Assembly: GCA_038373865.1 (NCBI GenBank)
Contig: JAXGGA010006472.1
Coordinates: forward strand, 1-64,000
Source: Uloborus plumipes
Taxonomy: Eukaryota; Arthropoda; Arachnida; Araneae; Uloboridae
Length of the DNA: 64,000 nt
Reading direction: 5' to 3'
The position numbers and the translations under genes were made by a program. This document shows positions 1 to 10,704 of the stretch, piece after piece. The notes under the pieces were generated by a model. It saw nothing but the letters and a program-made list of their open reading frames with translations, searched no databases and was not told where the DNA came from. Within the stretch, counting starts at the first letter, position 1; each line of letters opens with the position of its first letter.

Positions 1-927
1 GATGTTTAGGGGATTTAAATGAAAAACAAAAATGCAGGATTCAAAAAATTAACGCTTCATACAATTATACAAACAAAAGATTTTCTAGTCATTTCTTTCT
101 TAAAAATTAAATGGAAAAATTCAATTTTTCCGGAATGGAAATAAACCTCCTCGGAAAAAAACGGAAAAAAAAAGGTTTTTTTCCGAAAATTTCCGTTTTT
201 TTTCCGACCATTTTCATCTCTAGTCAGAAGCATTTCAAGAGTTTTTTTTTCTGCTGTGCAGTGTAATTGGAAAAAACAAAACAAAATGGAAACTGCAATA
301 TTGGAGCTGAAGAAATTAAATCTACGCAATGAAATAAAATTCCTATAACATTTTTAATTTGGCATAATCATGAAATATTAATGCAGTATCATAATGTTAC
401 AAGATTCTCATAATGAAATACATAAAAATAATTTCAGGCAGTCAGAAGCAAAGAGAAATAAGTGGAGTTTTCAAAGTTTTGAGTAAAAGACGTGCAAAGA
501 TCAAACTGTAAGTAAGATTTTCCTTTAAAGATCATGTTGTATCACTCACCAGAGTTACTATTTTTTATTATTTCTCTTTTTCTTTACCCTTTGTATTAAT
601 TATCTCTTTTTTAAATTTGGCACTCACACCCCTTTGCTTTTAGGTACTTCATTGCATAATGTACTACACATACTAAAGTAATTACATGAGATTAATATCT
701 GAAATAATATTTTATACCATTAAATCATTAAAAACAAAGTGGAGACAACCAGAGGTAAAACTAATGATTGAAAAGTATGCTCACATGCTGTTTTAGCATT
801 ATCATTATATCTAGCTACTTTCATCGGTTTCACATATTTCTGCAATTCTAATTAAAAATAAATTGTTTCATTCACATTTCAATAATACTTTCCAAAACTT
901 TTCAAGCAAAGTTCTTAAGTAAAAATA
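1..927. other. AT-rich 3' flank of the C9orf72-like gene, no gene seen
   Basis: No coding exon could be supported. Positions about 110-225 are a low-complexity run of GGAAAA/TTTTCC blocks. It ends in a CTAGAGATGAAAATGG-type sequence on the minus strand, which resembles an hAT terminus, but no partner end was found. Confidence 0.4.
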
Positions 928-1000
928 CTAAAAAATATATGTTACATCATTCAGTAGTTGAGGAACAATGGAACCAATTTCTTCAATCATCCCAAAGTTT
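928..1000 (-). CDS. Possible terminal exon of C9orf72-like gene
   Basis: On the minus strand a strong pyrimidine tract ending in AG is followed by 23 codons and a TAG stop. If the first base completes a split codon, the peptide reads NFGMIEEIGSIVPQLL and onward, which weakly resembles the C-terminal DLNIIMALAEKIKPGL stretch of vertebrate C9orf72. The problem is phase: every other intron in this gene is phase 0, and in phase 0 this exon stops after five codons. A missed small exon upstream could resolve this. The upstream exon at 1638-1769 also has its own stop, so this exon may not be used. Confidence 0.25.
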
Positions 1001-1203
1001 CTAAAAGAAAAGAACAGAACAGGGAACCATTTTTGGTCATTAATAACTTCAAAGCTAAATATTTTTTAAGTTTATTCTTTGGTTAAATCAAAGTAACTCT
1101 TTGATAATTTGAACAAGAATCAAATGAAAGCAAAAACCAATGTGGATACTGAAAAAATAAAATTTTTGCATTAAAAATAATAATAATAAGGCTTCAATGA
1201 TGC

Positions 1204-1363
1204 ACTCAAAGGGTAAAAATATAAACTGAAAAATAACTAATTAGAAAGAAAGGGAAAGCTGAACTAACATATCAGAAATGATACAGTCAAGGGGTAAAAA
1301 TATGAACTGAAAAATGAGCAATTAGAAAAGAAAGGGAAAACTGAACTAACCTATCAGAAAGAT
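1204..1363. repeat. Tandem duplication, two units of about 80 bp
   Basis: The block containing GGGTAAAAATAT, CTGAAAAAT, TTAGAAA and GGGAAA-CTGAACTAAC occurs at about 1204-1282 and again at 1284-1363 with a handful of mismatches and small indels. It lies in the 3' region of the C9orf72-like gene. Confidence 0.7.
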
Positions 1364-1637
1364 GCATGCATAACTAGGTGACCAATGAAATAATAGTCAA
1401 GATGAGAAATGCTAAAAAATTAAAAAGACAGGGCTGTCAGAACTGGAAAAATCAAGTAAGTTCAGTTCTTTTTTTTCACCCTTTTCACAAGTTTGACACT
1501 TTTTCTAGTAACTTCTCTTAGCATTAAAAAATCCAGGTTCTTTCCACATTGTAGATGATCTATGTTCTCCTTTTCTGATTTAGTTTTCCTCTTTTTTCAT
1601 TGGACAATTTTTAATCTATGTTTGTAGTACAAAAATT

Positions 1638-1769
1638 TTAGTTCATTTTGTGCACTGCTTTTAAACTTTCTAGAAATTTGACTGAAGCAGTGAAGAATGT
1701 GCTTCTGAAGTATCTTTTCAAGAAAAATTTAGTTTGTGCATAGCTACAGTTTAATTTACTTTTTCCCTC
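1638..1769 (-). CDS. C9orf72-like gene, 3' exon (C-terminal DENN region)
   Basis: The minus-strand acceptor TTATTTATTAG precedes 43 codons and a TAA stop, read in phase 0 like the other introns. The central part FRSTFFTASVKFLESLKA resembles LRSTFLAQFLLVLHRKAL in vertebrate C9orf72. Either the protein ends at this TAA, making it shorter than the roughly 480-residue vertebrate protein, or a weak donor GCA|GTGCAC at 1656 leads to a further exon. The exon that should precede this one, corresponding to the SELTAFW region of vertebrates, was not found between here and 6448. That interval is occupied by two Tc1 copies and a foldback element. Confidence 0.5.
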   Translation of the reverse strand, partial: EGKSKLNCSYAQTKFFLKRYFRSTFFTASVKFLESLKAVHKMN

Positions 1770-2083
1770 CTAATAAATAAATGCTTAGAAAAAGCTTATT
1801 TGTTTAAAAAGCATGGAACATAAGTATTCACTATTCTGAGTATCAACTTTTTCACAATTGTTGTAGTATTAACTTTTTAACAATACCTTCATAATGGTAA
1901 AATGCAATGCAATTTAAATGTTCAGAAAAGATACGCACATCAATAATTACAGATAACAAAGTTTGGTCAAGGGTGTCTTATAAAATACAGTGTATCACAG
2001 TAAGTTTGTCTACATAACTGTTTATAAAAGTCATTCATATGGGTTTTTGAGTGCACAGCTGCAGTTAACCAAAGAACCCTAAC

Positions 2084-2088
<5 letters not shown>

Positions 2089-2116
<28 letters not shown>
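2089..2116. repeat. (TA)n microsatellite, left flank of Tc1 copy
   Basis: A run of about 14 TA units ends exactly at the terminal C of the Tc1 element. A second run, 3334-3357, begins at its other end. The element therefore sits inside, or was seeded in, a TA array. Confidence 0.9.
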
Positions 2117-2119
<3 letters not shown>

Positions 2120-3333
2120 TGAAGTGACAAAAGTCATGGGATAGCAATATGCAAATTTTCAGATGGCAGTAGCATCGCATAGAACAGGTATAAATGCGCA
2201 GTGCTTTTACAGAGCTTTCATTTCTGTTCAAGTTATTCATGTGAAGAGGTTTTAACGTGATGATGACCGCACGACGTGAATTAACAGACTTTGAACGCGG
2301 AATGTTAGTTGGAGCTAGACGCATGGGTCATGCCATTTCGGAAATCGTTAGAGAATTCAACATTCCCAGATCCACTGTGTCAAGAGTGTGCCGAGAGTAT
2401 GAAATTTCAGGCATAACATCCCACCATGGACAGCGCAGTGGTCGACCGCCTGCACTTAAAGATCGAGACCGGCGACGTCTGCAAAGAGTCGTAAATTCTA
2501 ACAGACAAGCAACACTGCGTCAAATCACCGTAGAAATCAATGTGGGACGTACAATGGACGTGTCTGCTAGAACTGTGCGGAGAAATTTGGATTTCTTGGG
2601 CTATTCCAGCAGAAGACCGACTCGAGTGCCTTTACTGACAGAACGACATCGCTTGCAGCGACTCTCGTGGGCCCGTGAGCATATCGGTTGGTCCCTAGAT
2701 GAATGGAAAACCGTGGCCTGGTCCGATGAGTCACGATTTCAGCTGGTAAGAGCCGATGGTAGGGTTCGAGTGTGGCGCAGACCCCACGAAGCCATGGACC
2801 CAAACTGTCAGCAAGGCACTGTTCAAGCTGGTGGTGGCTCCGTAATGGTGTGGGCTGTTTTTTCATGGCATGGACTTGGTCCTCTAGTGCGACTGGACCG
2901 AACATTGGCTGGAAATGCTTATGTGCAGCTACTTGAAGATCACTTGCAGCCATTCATGGACTTCATGTACCGAAACAACGATGGGATTTTTATGGATGAC
3001 AATGCGCCATGTCACCGGGCCACAACTGTTCGCAATTGGTTTGAAGAAAATTCTGGACAATTCCAACGAATGATTTGGCCACCTAGATCCCCGACAGAAA
3101 TCCCATTGAGCATTTATGGGACACCATCGAGAGGTCTGTTCGTGCCCAAAATCCTGCCCCATCAACGCTTTCACAATTATGGACGTCTATCGAGACAGCA
3201 TGGCTCAATATTCCTGCAGAAGATTTCCAACGACTTGTTGAGTCCATGCCACGTCGAGTTGTTGCACTTCGCCGGGCAAAAGGAGGGCCGACACGATGTT
3301 AAGAGGTATCCCATGACTTTTGTCACTTCAGTG
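2117..3333 (+). mobile_element. Tc1/mariner element, DD36E (Incomer-like) type
   Basis: This 1217-bp element has matching ends of about 27 bp that begin CACTGAAGTGACAAAAGTCA (left 2117-2143, right in inverse orientation ending 3333). TA dinucleotides flank both sides. It encodes one single-exon transposase that is now frameshifted. The spacing between the second D and the E is 36 residues, which matches the DD36E group known in animals rather than the classical DD34E. The full-length structure and near-identical ends suggest a fairly recent insertion. It lies in an intron of the minus-strand C9orf72-like gene, in the opposite orientation. Confidence 0.9.
2260..3302 (+). pseudogene. Tc1-type transposase (DD36E), one frameshift
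   Basis: A cut-and-paste transposase of about 347 residues is readable apart from a single lesion. The N-terminal paired-like helix-turn-helix region (about residues 10-110) includes GRPPALKDRDRR. Catalytic residues are D156 in WSDESRF and D247 in MDDNAPCH. After SP at about 3093 one base is missing (SPxxNPIEH expected), and the frame moves to the one that carries PIEHLWDTIE with the catalytic E and the usual end RRAKGGPTRC plus TAA at 3300-3302. I chose the ATG at 2260 over the neighbouring GTG codon. The rest of the frame is open, so the break is recent or an assembly error. In the unshifted frame the product loses the E and is inactive. Confidence 0.9.
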
Positions 3334-3357
3334 TATATATATATATATATATATATA

Positions 3358-3824
3358 TTAGGTGTTTCTATATGAAGTCCGCCCTCGGGCGTGCACGAAG
3401 TCAGTGTAAATAACAACAATTAGAAAATTATTTGAAAAACGTCTAGAAAAAGTTTTGAAAAAACGTTATATGTGCAAAAATGTTATAGATTCAAAATGCA
3501 ATACGACAATTTTTCATAAACAACTAGAATTTCAAAAATTATCTGGGCAAGTTACTGCTTCATCTACGGAGAGCGGGAGCAGTTGGTAAAAATAATAATT
3601 TGCAGTCGTTTATGAAAAATTGTCGTATTGCATTTTGAATCTATAACATTTTTGCAAGTTGTTTATGAAAAATTGTCGTATTGCATTTTGAATCTATAAC
3701 ATTTTTGCACATATAACGTTTTTTCAAAACTTTTTCTAGACGTTTTTCAAATATTTTTCTAATTGTTGTTATTTACACTGACTTCGTGCACGCCCGAGGG
3801 CGGACTTCATATATAAACACCTAA
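3358..3824. mobile_element. Foldback MITE with 168-bp inverted arms
   Basis: This 467-bp palindromic element has left arm 3358-3525 and right arm 3657-3824, nearly identical in inverse orientation. The ends are TTAGGTGTTT and AAACACCTAA, with TA on both sides (3356-3357, 3825-3826). A 49-bp segment of the right arm is directly duplicated just inside it (3608-3656). There is no coding capacity. The TA target fits a Tc1/mariner-mobilised non-autonomous element. It abuts the TA array that borders the upstream Tc1 copy. Confidence 0.88.
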
Positions 3825-3901
3825 TATTTAGAATGCATTTAATGCTTTAGCAGCAATTATGCGCTGATTGAATGTAGAATATCTTATTTTCACATTTTAC
3901 C

Positions 3902-3904
<3 letters not shown>

Positions 3905-3935
<31 letters not shown>
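3905..3935. repeat. (TA)n microsatellite
   Basis: An uninterrupted TA run is followed by a short GA-rich stretch and, at 3967, by a CAGGGTGAG transposon-like end. Confidence 0.9.
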
Positions 3936-3939
<4 letters not shown>

Positions 3940-3966
3940 GAGAGAGATAGAGATACATCATACACA

Positions 3967-4560
3967 CAGGGTGAGTCTGAAAAAAACTACAATACTTAAC
4001 CAATAAAAAACATCAAACGGGCAAAATATGTAGGAACTTTTTGATGAAAACACTATGTTGACATTATACATGCACACAAAGCCAGAAATTGATGGATTAC
4101 AAACAGGTCTCAAATTTACTACACCAAAATGATTATATACTACATTTTAGTTTGTAAGAAAGGTTTAAAGCACTGATCAAAATTCATGGGCTGCAGCTGC
4201 ATTACATGTTATGTAATGACAACACACCAAGGGTCACAACAATGAACCATTTGACGAGCTTTCACAAATCTGGGAGGTGTCGTTACAATGCCCATAATAG
4301 AGCTACAGGATTTAAAGATCCCACAAAATCGGAGCACCAGGTCATTCAGGCAAGTAGAAAATAACCTAGGTGACTAATTCCTGCAGAGCAAGAATTTTCA
4401 GAAGCTATGTTACGATGAAATTTCCTATAAACTATGAGAAACAATTTGTCTACCCCCTAAATTTTTTTCGCGCCAATGATTTTAGTTTTCATCTTTCTGT
4501 ATATATTTATCGTTCATGGGCTGTAATAGTGGCACAACTCAAACAGCAAATTTTGGACCA
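3967..4560. other. CAGGGTGAG-ended repeat fragment, unresolved
   Basis: The stretch begins CAGGGTGAGTCTGA. This closely matches the terminus of the foldback element at 24973 (CAGGGTGAGTTTGA), so the two are likely related mariner-superfamily ends. No opposite terminus was found before the Tc1 copy at 4783, so the extent is uncertain. No open coding sequence was recognised. Confidence 0.35.
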
Positions 4561-4782
4561 AGAACAGGTATAAATGTAAAAATATACATTATTTTCAGCA
4601 GCAATACTAGTACAACTCATAATTCAATATTAGGCCACTTTGAGAAAACAAACTAAGCGTTTCTAAGGCATTTACTTTAATATTTAAAACTTTAAACACA
4701 CTTTTCTTTAAACATGATTTTTTAATTTGTACTTTTATTGCAGCCCATAAGCGATAACTCTCTCTCTCTATCTGCCTATATA

Positions 4783-6189
4783 CACTGCTCGACATTGAAA
4801 ATGCAACACCAAGAAGGAGTGGTCAGAAATTGATGAAATTTGGTAAGAAGACAGAGACAGCATAGAACGATAAGTGATATTTATTTCAAAATAAATAGGC
4901 AAAATTCAGAGCGAGGACGGCGTCGGCTCAGTAAGAAGTAGGACCACCGCGGACAGCGATGCACGAAGAAACACGTCTAGGCATGGAGTCAATAAGCCTG
5001 TGGATGGTGTCCTGAGGGATGGCACTCCATTCCCTTTCAACCATTTGCCACAGTTCGTCCTCTGAACGAGGAAGTGACAGGTTCTGCAAACGACGTCCAA
5101 TAACGTCCCACACATGTTCGATTGGTGACAAGTCAGGAGAGTATGGTGGCCAGGAAAGCATCTGTACACCTCGTAGAGCATGTTGGCTGACTCGAGCACT
5201 GTGAGGCCGGGCGTTATCCTGTTGAAAAATTGCATTTGGCAGACCCTGAAGGTAGGGGATTGCCACCGGCCGCAGTACATTATCTACATATCGTTGGGCC
5301 GCCATAGTGCCCCGAATACGAACTAGAGGTGATACGGAATTGTATGCAATAGCGCCCCAAACCATGATGCCACGTTGTCGCGCTGTGGGGCGTTCCACAG
5401 TTACTGCCGGATTCGATCTTTCTCCACGTCGACGCCACACACGTATGCGATGACTATCGCTTTACAAACAGAAGCGGGATTCATTTGAGAACACTAAGGT
5501 TTGCCATTCTGCCATCCACGTCGCTCTGGTCCGGCACCATTCCAAACGTTGAAGTCTGTGCTGTGAGGTCAATGGCAGTATTCTTAGCGGGCACCGTGAT
5601 TGCAGGCCACGTGCAACCAGTCGACGGGAAATGGTTCTGGTCGACACAGGAACATCCAGGGTACCTTGCACGTGCTGCAGAATCGACGTACAAGTGACTT
5701 GCGGGTCCGCCACAGCTTGTCGGTGAATCCGTCGATCCAAGCGGTCTGACGTCACTCTGGCTGCAACTGCACCCCTCAATGTGGCTACATTTCCTCTTTC
5801 CAACCATCTCCGACACAGCCGATGCACAGTGCTTGCATCCATGTGGGTATCAGCTGCAATTTGACGTATGGACCAACCTCCCCTTCTCAGTCCGATCACC
5901 ATACCCCTTGTAAAGTCGTCTATATGCTGGAAGTGTCTTCGTTGAGGACGGCGTGGCATTTCCTCCTATCACACGTATCCTTCGAGACAAAAACCAAATT
6001 TCTCCGATAATTAGTCTGGCAGAAAAACCAACATGAACATAGCCCACTTTTCAACTTCATTCTCTTACATCTTACTTCACGTGCGTCGGAGAGCTGCGCA
6101 TTTCATATCATTTGCATAACTCAGTGACGTGTGTCTACGGTAAAATTTGCATAAATTTCTGACCACCTCTGGTTCATTCATTCGCAGTG
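4783..6189 (-). mobile_element. Tc1/mariner element with asymmetric ends
   Basis: The left end CACTGCTCGACATTGAAAAT directly follows TA. On the right, only the outer CACTGC and the inner GTGGTCAGAAATT block are shared; the stretch between is diverged or shortened, and no TA follows position 6189. The element carries one minus-strand transposase, now inactive. The right-end decay indicates an older copy than its neighbour at 2117. Confidence 0.8.
4928..5959 (-). pseudogene. Tc1-type transposase with internal stop and D-to-N change
   Basis: The reading frame runs from ATG at 5957-5959 to a stop near 4928, about 343 residues. It is continuous except for one in-frame TAA at 5462-5464, just after FSNESRFCL, with no frameshift. 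A helix-turn-helix region lies in the first 110 residues (WSIRQIAADTHMDASTVHRL). The first catalytic aspartate is replaced by asparagine at residue 159 (FSNESRF instead of FSDESRF). The second D (QQDNARPH) and the E (SPIEHVWD) are present. Spacing between them counts to 32 residues rather than 34. The copy is therefore doubly inactivated. The C terminus SCIAVRGGPTSY is typical of arthropod Tc1 relatives. Confidence 0.88.
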
Positions 6190-6311
6190 ATTTATACGTA
6201 AATCCCAGTACCCCCATCGATTAACCCCCCTCCCTTTTGAAAGTGAATTCCTCATTCTGATAACTGATATACCCCTCACTGAAATCAGTTAGTTTGAATA
6301 GGGGTTATTTC

Positions 6312-6313
6312 AG

Positions 6314-6345
<32 letters not shown>
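6312..6345. repeat. Interrupted (TA)n microsatellite
   Basis: Two TA runs are separated by one CA. It lies about 100 bp downstream (minus strand) of the C9orf72-like exon at 6448-6582. Confidence 0.85.
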
Positions 6346-6447
6346 GTAATTTTGCATCTTTTTTAAGTGTGGTAGTCTAAAAACAATAAGGAAAGCTTAT
6401 TTTTACTGGAAATACTTGAAATAATACATATTAACCAAAAATATTAC

Positions 6448-6582
6448 TAACTTTTTCTTTTCAAAGTTGTTATGATAAGGTAAAGTTTGCCAAACTTTAC
6501 TCAAGTCTGTATCAACTACAGTCAGTGGTAATGAATCCTTTACAGAATTTTCTAGCAAAATTTCACATTCCTCTTGAGTTTT
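6448..6582 (-). CDS. C9orf72-like gene, DENN-domain exon
   Basis: Forty-five codons lie between acceptor TATTGTAG and donor GTAATA on the minus strand, in phase 0 at both ends. An alternative donor, GTTAGT, lies three bases inside. The stretch SLPLTVVDTDLSKVWQTLP aligns by eye with YPTTHIDVDVNTVKQMPP of vertebrate C9orf72. The order relative to the exon at 9224 is also as expected. It follows that exon by about 2.6 kb of intron containing a mariner remnant. Confidence 0.75.
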
Positions 6583-6932
6583 CTACAATACAACAGAAAT
6601 GTGTGTCAAGATCATTCATTTATTTTACAATTTATTCACTTGAAATAATGCTCTATTATAATAAGCAAATAACTAAATGAATAAATAAATAATAAAAGTC
6701 GTAATAATTATAATTTTTTAAAAAACAAATATACTTTAAAAGCATTAAAAAATATTTTTAAAAAACACAAGACAATTACAGACACAATAGAACTTTGATT
6801 CATCGTTTTTAATGGGGTGCGTAAAAAAAAACATGAATGCCTAAAACCAACAAATACAGGTTTAAGTCAGATAATGAAGAAAACAATGTTTATCCAGTAT
6901 GTGCAGTGTATATGCAACATATACTATTAGAG

Positions 6933-7560
6933 TTAGGGTTGTTCAAATGATTTTGCGGAAACTACGATACTGTTGGTATCAATGAAGACTTTATTTAAAA
7001 TTTTCACCATAGGCCTGAGGACAAATCTAACACTGATTAACTAACCGAAGGATTTTTTTGTTCCTAAAATTTCTATGGCTGTGAAGAGACCAAATCCTTC
7101 AAAGTGTACTTGAGTTTGTCGTTCGAAATGAAGTGCTTCTCTTTCAGTTGCTTTTCAAAAGACCAAATTCAAGATAGAAATTGCAGGGTGACATTTGCGG
7201 CCATACGTCGGATAGTCAAGCTTCTCCCACTTAAATTCATCCAGTAAGGTAATCCAAACCTGAAGACGTGTGAACACACGTTATCATGGAGCTAGCAGCT
7301 TCAGTCTTATGTTCTTGATGAATCTGCGTAGGTTTTGGAGTATCTCACATTACACATAGGAGTAAATAGTTCCTTCACCTAGCTGACACCTTCAGCTGTC
7401 AGAAATCGGACAATACGACTCTGTTCCTCTATCATCGAATTTTGCAATCTGAAAGTCATCCTGTCCTGCCACGCACTATCGCAACAACTGGACGGCACTC
7501 GTAGAAACAGCCTCTAATCTCTAATACCCATCCGAGCTTAAGCATGTGCTTCGACTCCCA
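6933..7560 (-). pseudogene. Decayed mariner transposase remnant
   Basis: Read on the minus strand, broken frames give HDNVCSHV (second catalytic motif), then LDEFKWEKLDYP (the LxEFKWEvxxHPPYSPD region), then LNLVF, and HFE further on. Several stops and frame changes intervene. The plus-strand end TTAGGGTTGTTCAAATGATT at 6933 looks like a mariner inverted terminus. The upstream end is not clear. This is an old copy in an intron of the C9orf72-like gene. Confidence 0.65.
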
Positions 7561-7699
7561 TTGAGTAGTTCAATCGCATTCCTGGATATCTCGCTACAAT
7601 TTGCTATAGCAGCATTGCCAAATTGTTAAGGGTTACGTTGTAGCTACCTTTGGTACTTTTTCATTTGAAAAACCCTTATAATATAAAGACCAAATTACT

Positions 7700-9223
7700 T
7701 ACCTAACTGAAAAAGAGATAAATTGAAGCAGTAAAAAAAATCTTGACATATATTTTTATTTTTATTTTATTTTTTTTTAATTGGTAATTTTGTTAGATTT
7801 TTGATTATTTTTAAAAATTAAATGCTAAATTTTTAAGATTTACAACATTTTTCCCTTTACATGTGCATACATAAAAGTTATAATTTTGGACTGCTGTCAT
7901 AATTGCGTGAAGCAAGCTTAAAAGAGGTGTAGGAACTCCTGAAATTAAACAAATGCACATTAAACAGTTGCAGATTAGCCTGGAAGAATGAGGAATAAAA
8001 ATGAGGCAGGGGTAAAATAGCTAATATAAAAAGCGTAAATCGATCATTTTTTAAAACATCAAAGTTTTATTGTAAAGGGTCAAAAAACAAAATTTTTCAT
8101 GCTTAAAAAATAATAACTTTCTGAGGCCTCCAACTTAGCTGAGTTCCTAGAATCCTGCCTCTGATGGGCATGTGCATTGATCCACCACTGAGAACGCTTT
8201 TGACTTTTACTGAACTTTGATTTCTCAGAGACTAGAAGGAGGAGGGGAGGGTGGTGTATTAGGTGTGAACAATTGACCTCTCAAGGGCAGGTGCAGCTTC
8301 TAGTTCAGGAGGGGTCATTTTCGGGGAGGGAAGGGTCAAAGTGCAATTTTTGTGTGAAAATGGGGGCTATTTGGTGATTTCCTTCAAAATATAATTTCCA
8401 AAAGAGCAGTTTTAGGCTATATTTGGTCGTTCTAAGGGAGGGGTCATGACCCCCATAAAGCTCACACCCCTCTAAATTTGCCCCTGTGCCCTCTTCTCAC
8501 CAGACTTAAAGAAATACAATGTATGTTACATGTGCTTGCATTTGTTATTTTGTTCTGTTAAAAATATGGTAGTCAGTACTTTTCGACGTTCTCTCTCTCC
8601 AATCATATCTGACCCCGTTAAAATATTTGAAATGTTGTTCTTGCTGTAAGCCCCTTAAGTCTGAATTATCATGGGAGGAGGAGCTCAAGCCCCATAAGAC
8701 CCCTCCAGTGTGAGCCCCTTGTTGCATACGCATTTTTACTCATTTTTCAATTTACAAGAAGTCTTAAGTTGATAATGCTAAGCACCAGAACCAGTTTATT
8801 TCATTACAATAAAGAAGTTTATTTTGCTATGCTTGCAGTAACTTAAAAAAGACAATAAATGCATTAGATCAGACTTTTTGTATGAGTTTAGTATCAAATG
8901 GAAGTAATTTTTGCCTTTGGCATTTACATAAAGGTGCTATTTACAATTCTACAATTCTGTGTGATTCAAATTGTCATCATGTCCTCTACCCACTTAGAAA
9001 TTCTGAAATGTTTGACTGAAACATCCTGTACATATTTTTCAAATGCTACTTAAAGCAAACAATCATTTGTCTGATTAAAATCTACTTTCTTTCAAGGTCT
9101 TTCTGAAATACTAAAAATAAATATAAACTAAGGCAAACATCAGAACATATTAAAGTTTGTAAATACTATAATTAATTTTTAATAATTTGATAAAAATAAT
9201 TTTAAAAAATAGTGAAAACTTAC
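7700..9223. other. Intronic sequence, nothing recognised
   Basis: AT-rich intron between C9orf72-like exons. The 8150-8720 part is more GC-rich, with GGGAGGG and GGGGTCA runs, and looks like old repeat. No exon, terminus pair or RNA gene could be supported. Confidence 0.4.
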
Positions 9224-9340
9224 TTTTATTGTGCCTTGAATATAAATACCACTAATACCAGATTTCAGTGTTTTCTGTGTAACTGATATAGAATTCTGAC
9301 ATTCATTTTTAGAACTAAACATAGATAAGGCACAGATAAG
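9224..9340 (-). CDS. C9orf72-like gene, DENN-domain exon
   Basis: Thirty-nine codons run from acceptor TTTTTTCCAG to donor GTAAGT, phase 0 at both ends. The peptide starts LICALSMF and ends SGISGIYIQGTIK. Vertebrate C9orf72 has TLCLFL at the start and ESGLFVQGLLK at the end of the corresponding stretch. The match to an exon-like block with canonical splice sites and the right order makes this a firm call. Confidence 0.85.
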
Positions 9341-9829
9341 CTGGAAAAAAAATTGAACATATGTAATGATAGAAAACTTTCTACATTTACAAATACACAC
9401 AACCATAGTTATTTATTTAGCTCATAATACTTTTTGTGTAAGCCGAACTAAACAGTACAAAAAAGTGTCATGACATGAATGTTCACAACAGCATAACGAT
9501 GAAGACATATAACAGACACATTTATACATCAAGAAGATACAATCTAGAAGAAACTAGAGACACATATTTCAGAGTTGCATAAGATTGGGGTCATGGAGAG
9601 TCAAACCTTCCCTAGAATCTCTCTTTTAATCAGTTGTGCAGCCATCATCAATACATGTGAAATGGTGAAGCAAAGTAAAACTTAACAGGATTGGTGTCAA
9701 GAACAATGTCTCAATAAAAAGAATTTAAAATCTTTTAATTTTGTCAGGATTATCATTAAACTTCTCTATTTAGCTTCGAAAAATTATTATCTGTAACTTA
9801 CACGAACCATTTTTTGATAGGTTCTATAA

Positions 9830-10143
9830 CAGGAGTCAATCTAGAGAGAAATTAGGTCCGTTAAAGGATCCTTCACAAAATTCAGGCACTCAAAAAAGGA
9901 CTCTTCACAAAATTCAGTCACTCAAAAAAGGACCTTTCACAAAAATCCCACACTCAAAACTGTACCCCAACATATAAACTCAAACCGAATTCTTCGAAGA
10001 AATCCGAGTTTATGGAACGATTGGGAATATTTTTTGCCGTAACAATTTTTCAAAATTAGGAATTAGTTTTCACAAAATTCTGAACTATTTTTCATAAAAT
10101 TCCAAAAACAGGACCTTGGTCAAACATCCTGGATTGACCCCAG
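9830..10143. mobile_element. CAGGGGTC-family element, short copy, 5-bp TSD
   Basis: The ends CAGGAGTCAATCTAGAG and (inverse) CTGGGGTCAATCCAGGA are bounded by a 5-bp direct repeat TATAA (9825-9829, 10144-10148). Inside are three units of a roughly 33-bp block containing GGACCYTTCACAAAA. The same architecture occurs at 14154-16219. There is no coding capacity. The superfamily is not assigned. Confidence 0.75.
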
Positions 10144-10349
10144 TATAAAATATTATTTCTCAGTGCATCATAATTCAAAGGATTGGTTAGTTTTGTTTTT
10201 CGGGCTAATGCTGTTCTGCATTCTTGTTTACTTTTTGCTGAACAATCCTTTTCCGGCATGCCAGAAAAAAATGAGGATTTAAAATATCTTTAATTAAACA
10301 ACATAAGTCATAATGTGAGCCCAACAAATTATTTAATATTATTAAAATA

Positions 10350-10577
10350 CCGTAAATCAGGGTTACTTGGACCCTAGGGGGTTACTTGAGCCCACTACAA
10401 TAAAATGATAAAATCTAGGTTTGGTACCTACTAGTTGAAGACTTGCACGTAGTTCCTCGTTTCTCCACTAGGTAGAAGCCCTCTGAAGTCTCTAACGCTA
10501 GTACCAAACCCAGATTTTATCATTTTACTGTGGGCTCAAGTAGCCCTCTTCAGGGTCCAAGTAACCCTGATTTACGG
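10350..10577. mobile_element. Palindromic MITE, TA-flanked
   Basis: This 228-bp element ends CCGTAAATCAGGGTTACTTG and its inverse. Arms of about 80 bp include matching GTTTGGTACC and GGTACCAAAC-like inner blocks (one arm diverged). TA flanks both ends. It lies in a C9orf72-like intron. Confidence 0.8.
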
Positions 10578-10704
10578 TATATTAATCTTATTTTTGAGAA
10601 AAAATGTATTAAAAATACTATTTTTAGAATTCTGTTTAGAAAATCTTAGCGACTATAAATATGTTTTTAAAACGTTGAATTAAAACAAAGCAAAGCTAAT
10701 TCAG

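Noticed and set aside
4607..4795. Missing C9orf72-like exon in minus-strand ORF
   Set aside because: The reading does not resemble the expected region, and it runs into the end of the Tc1 copy.
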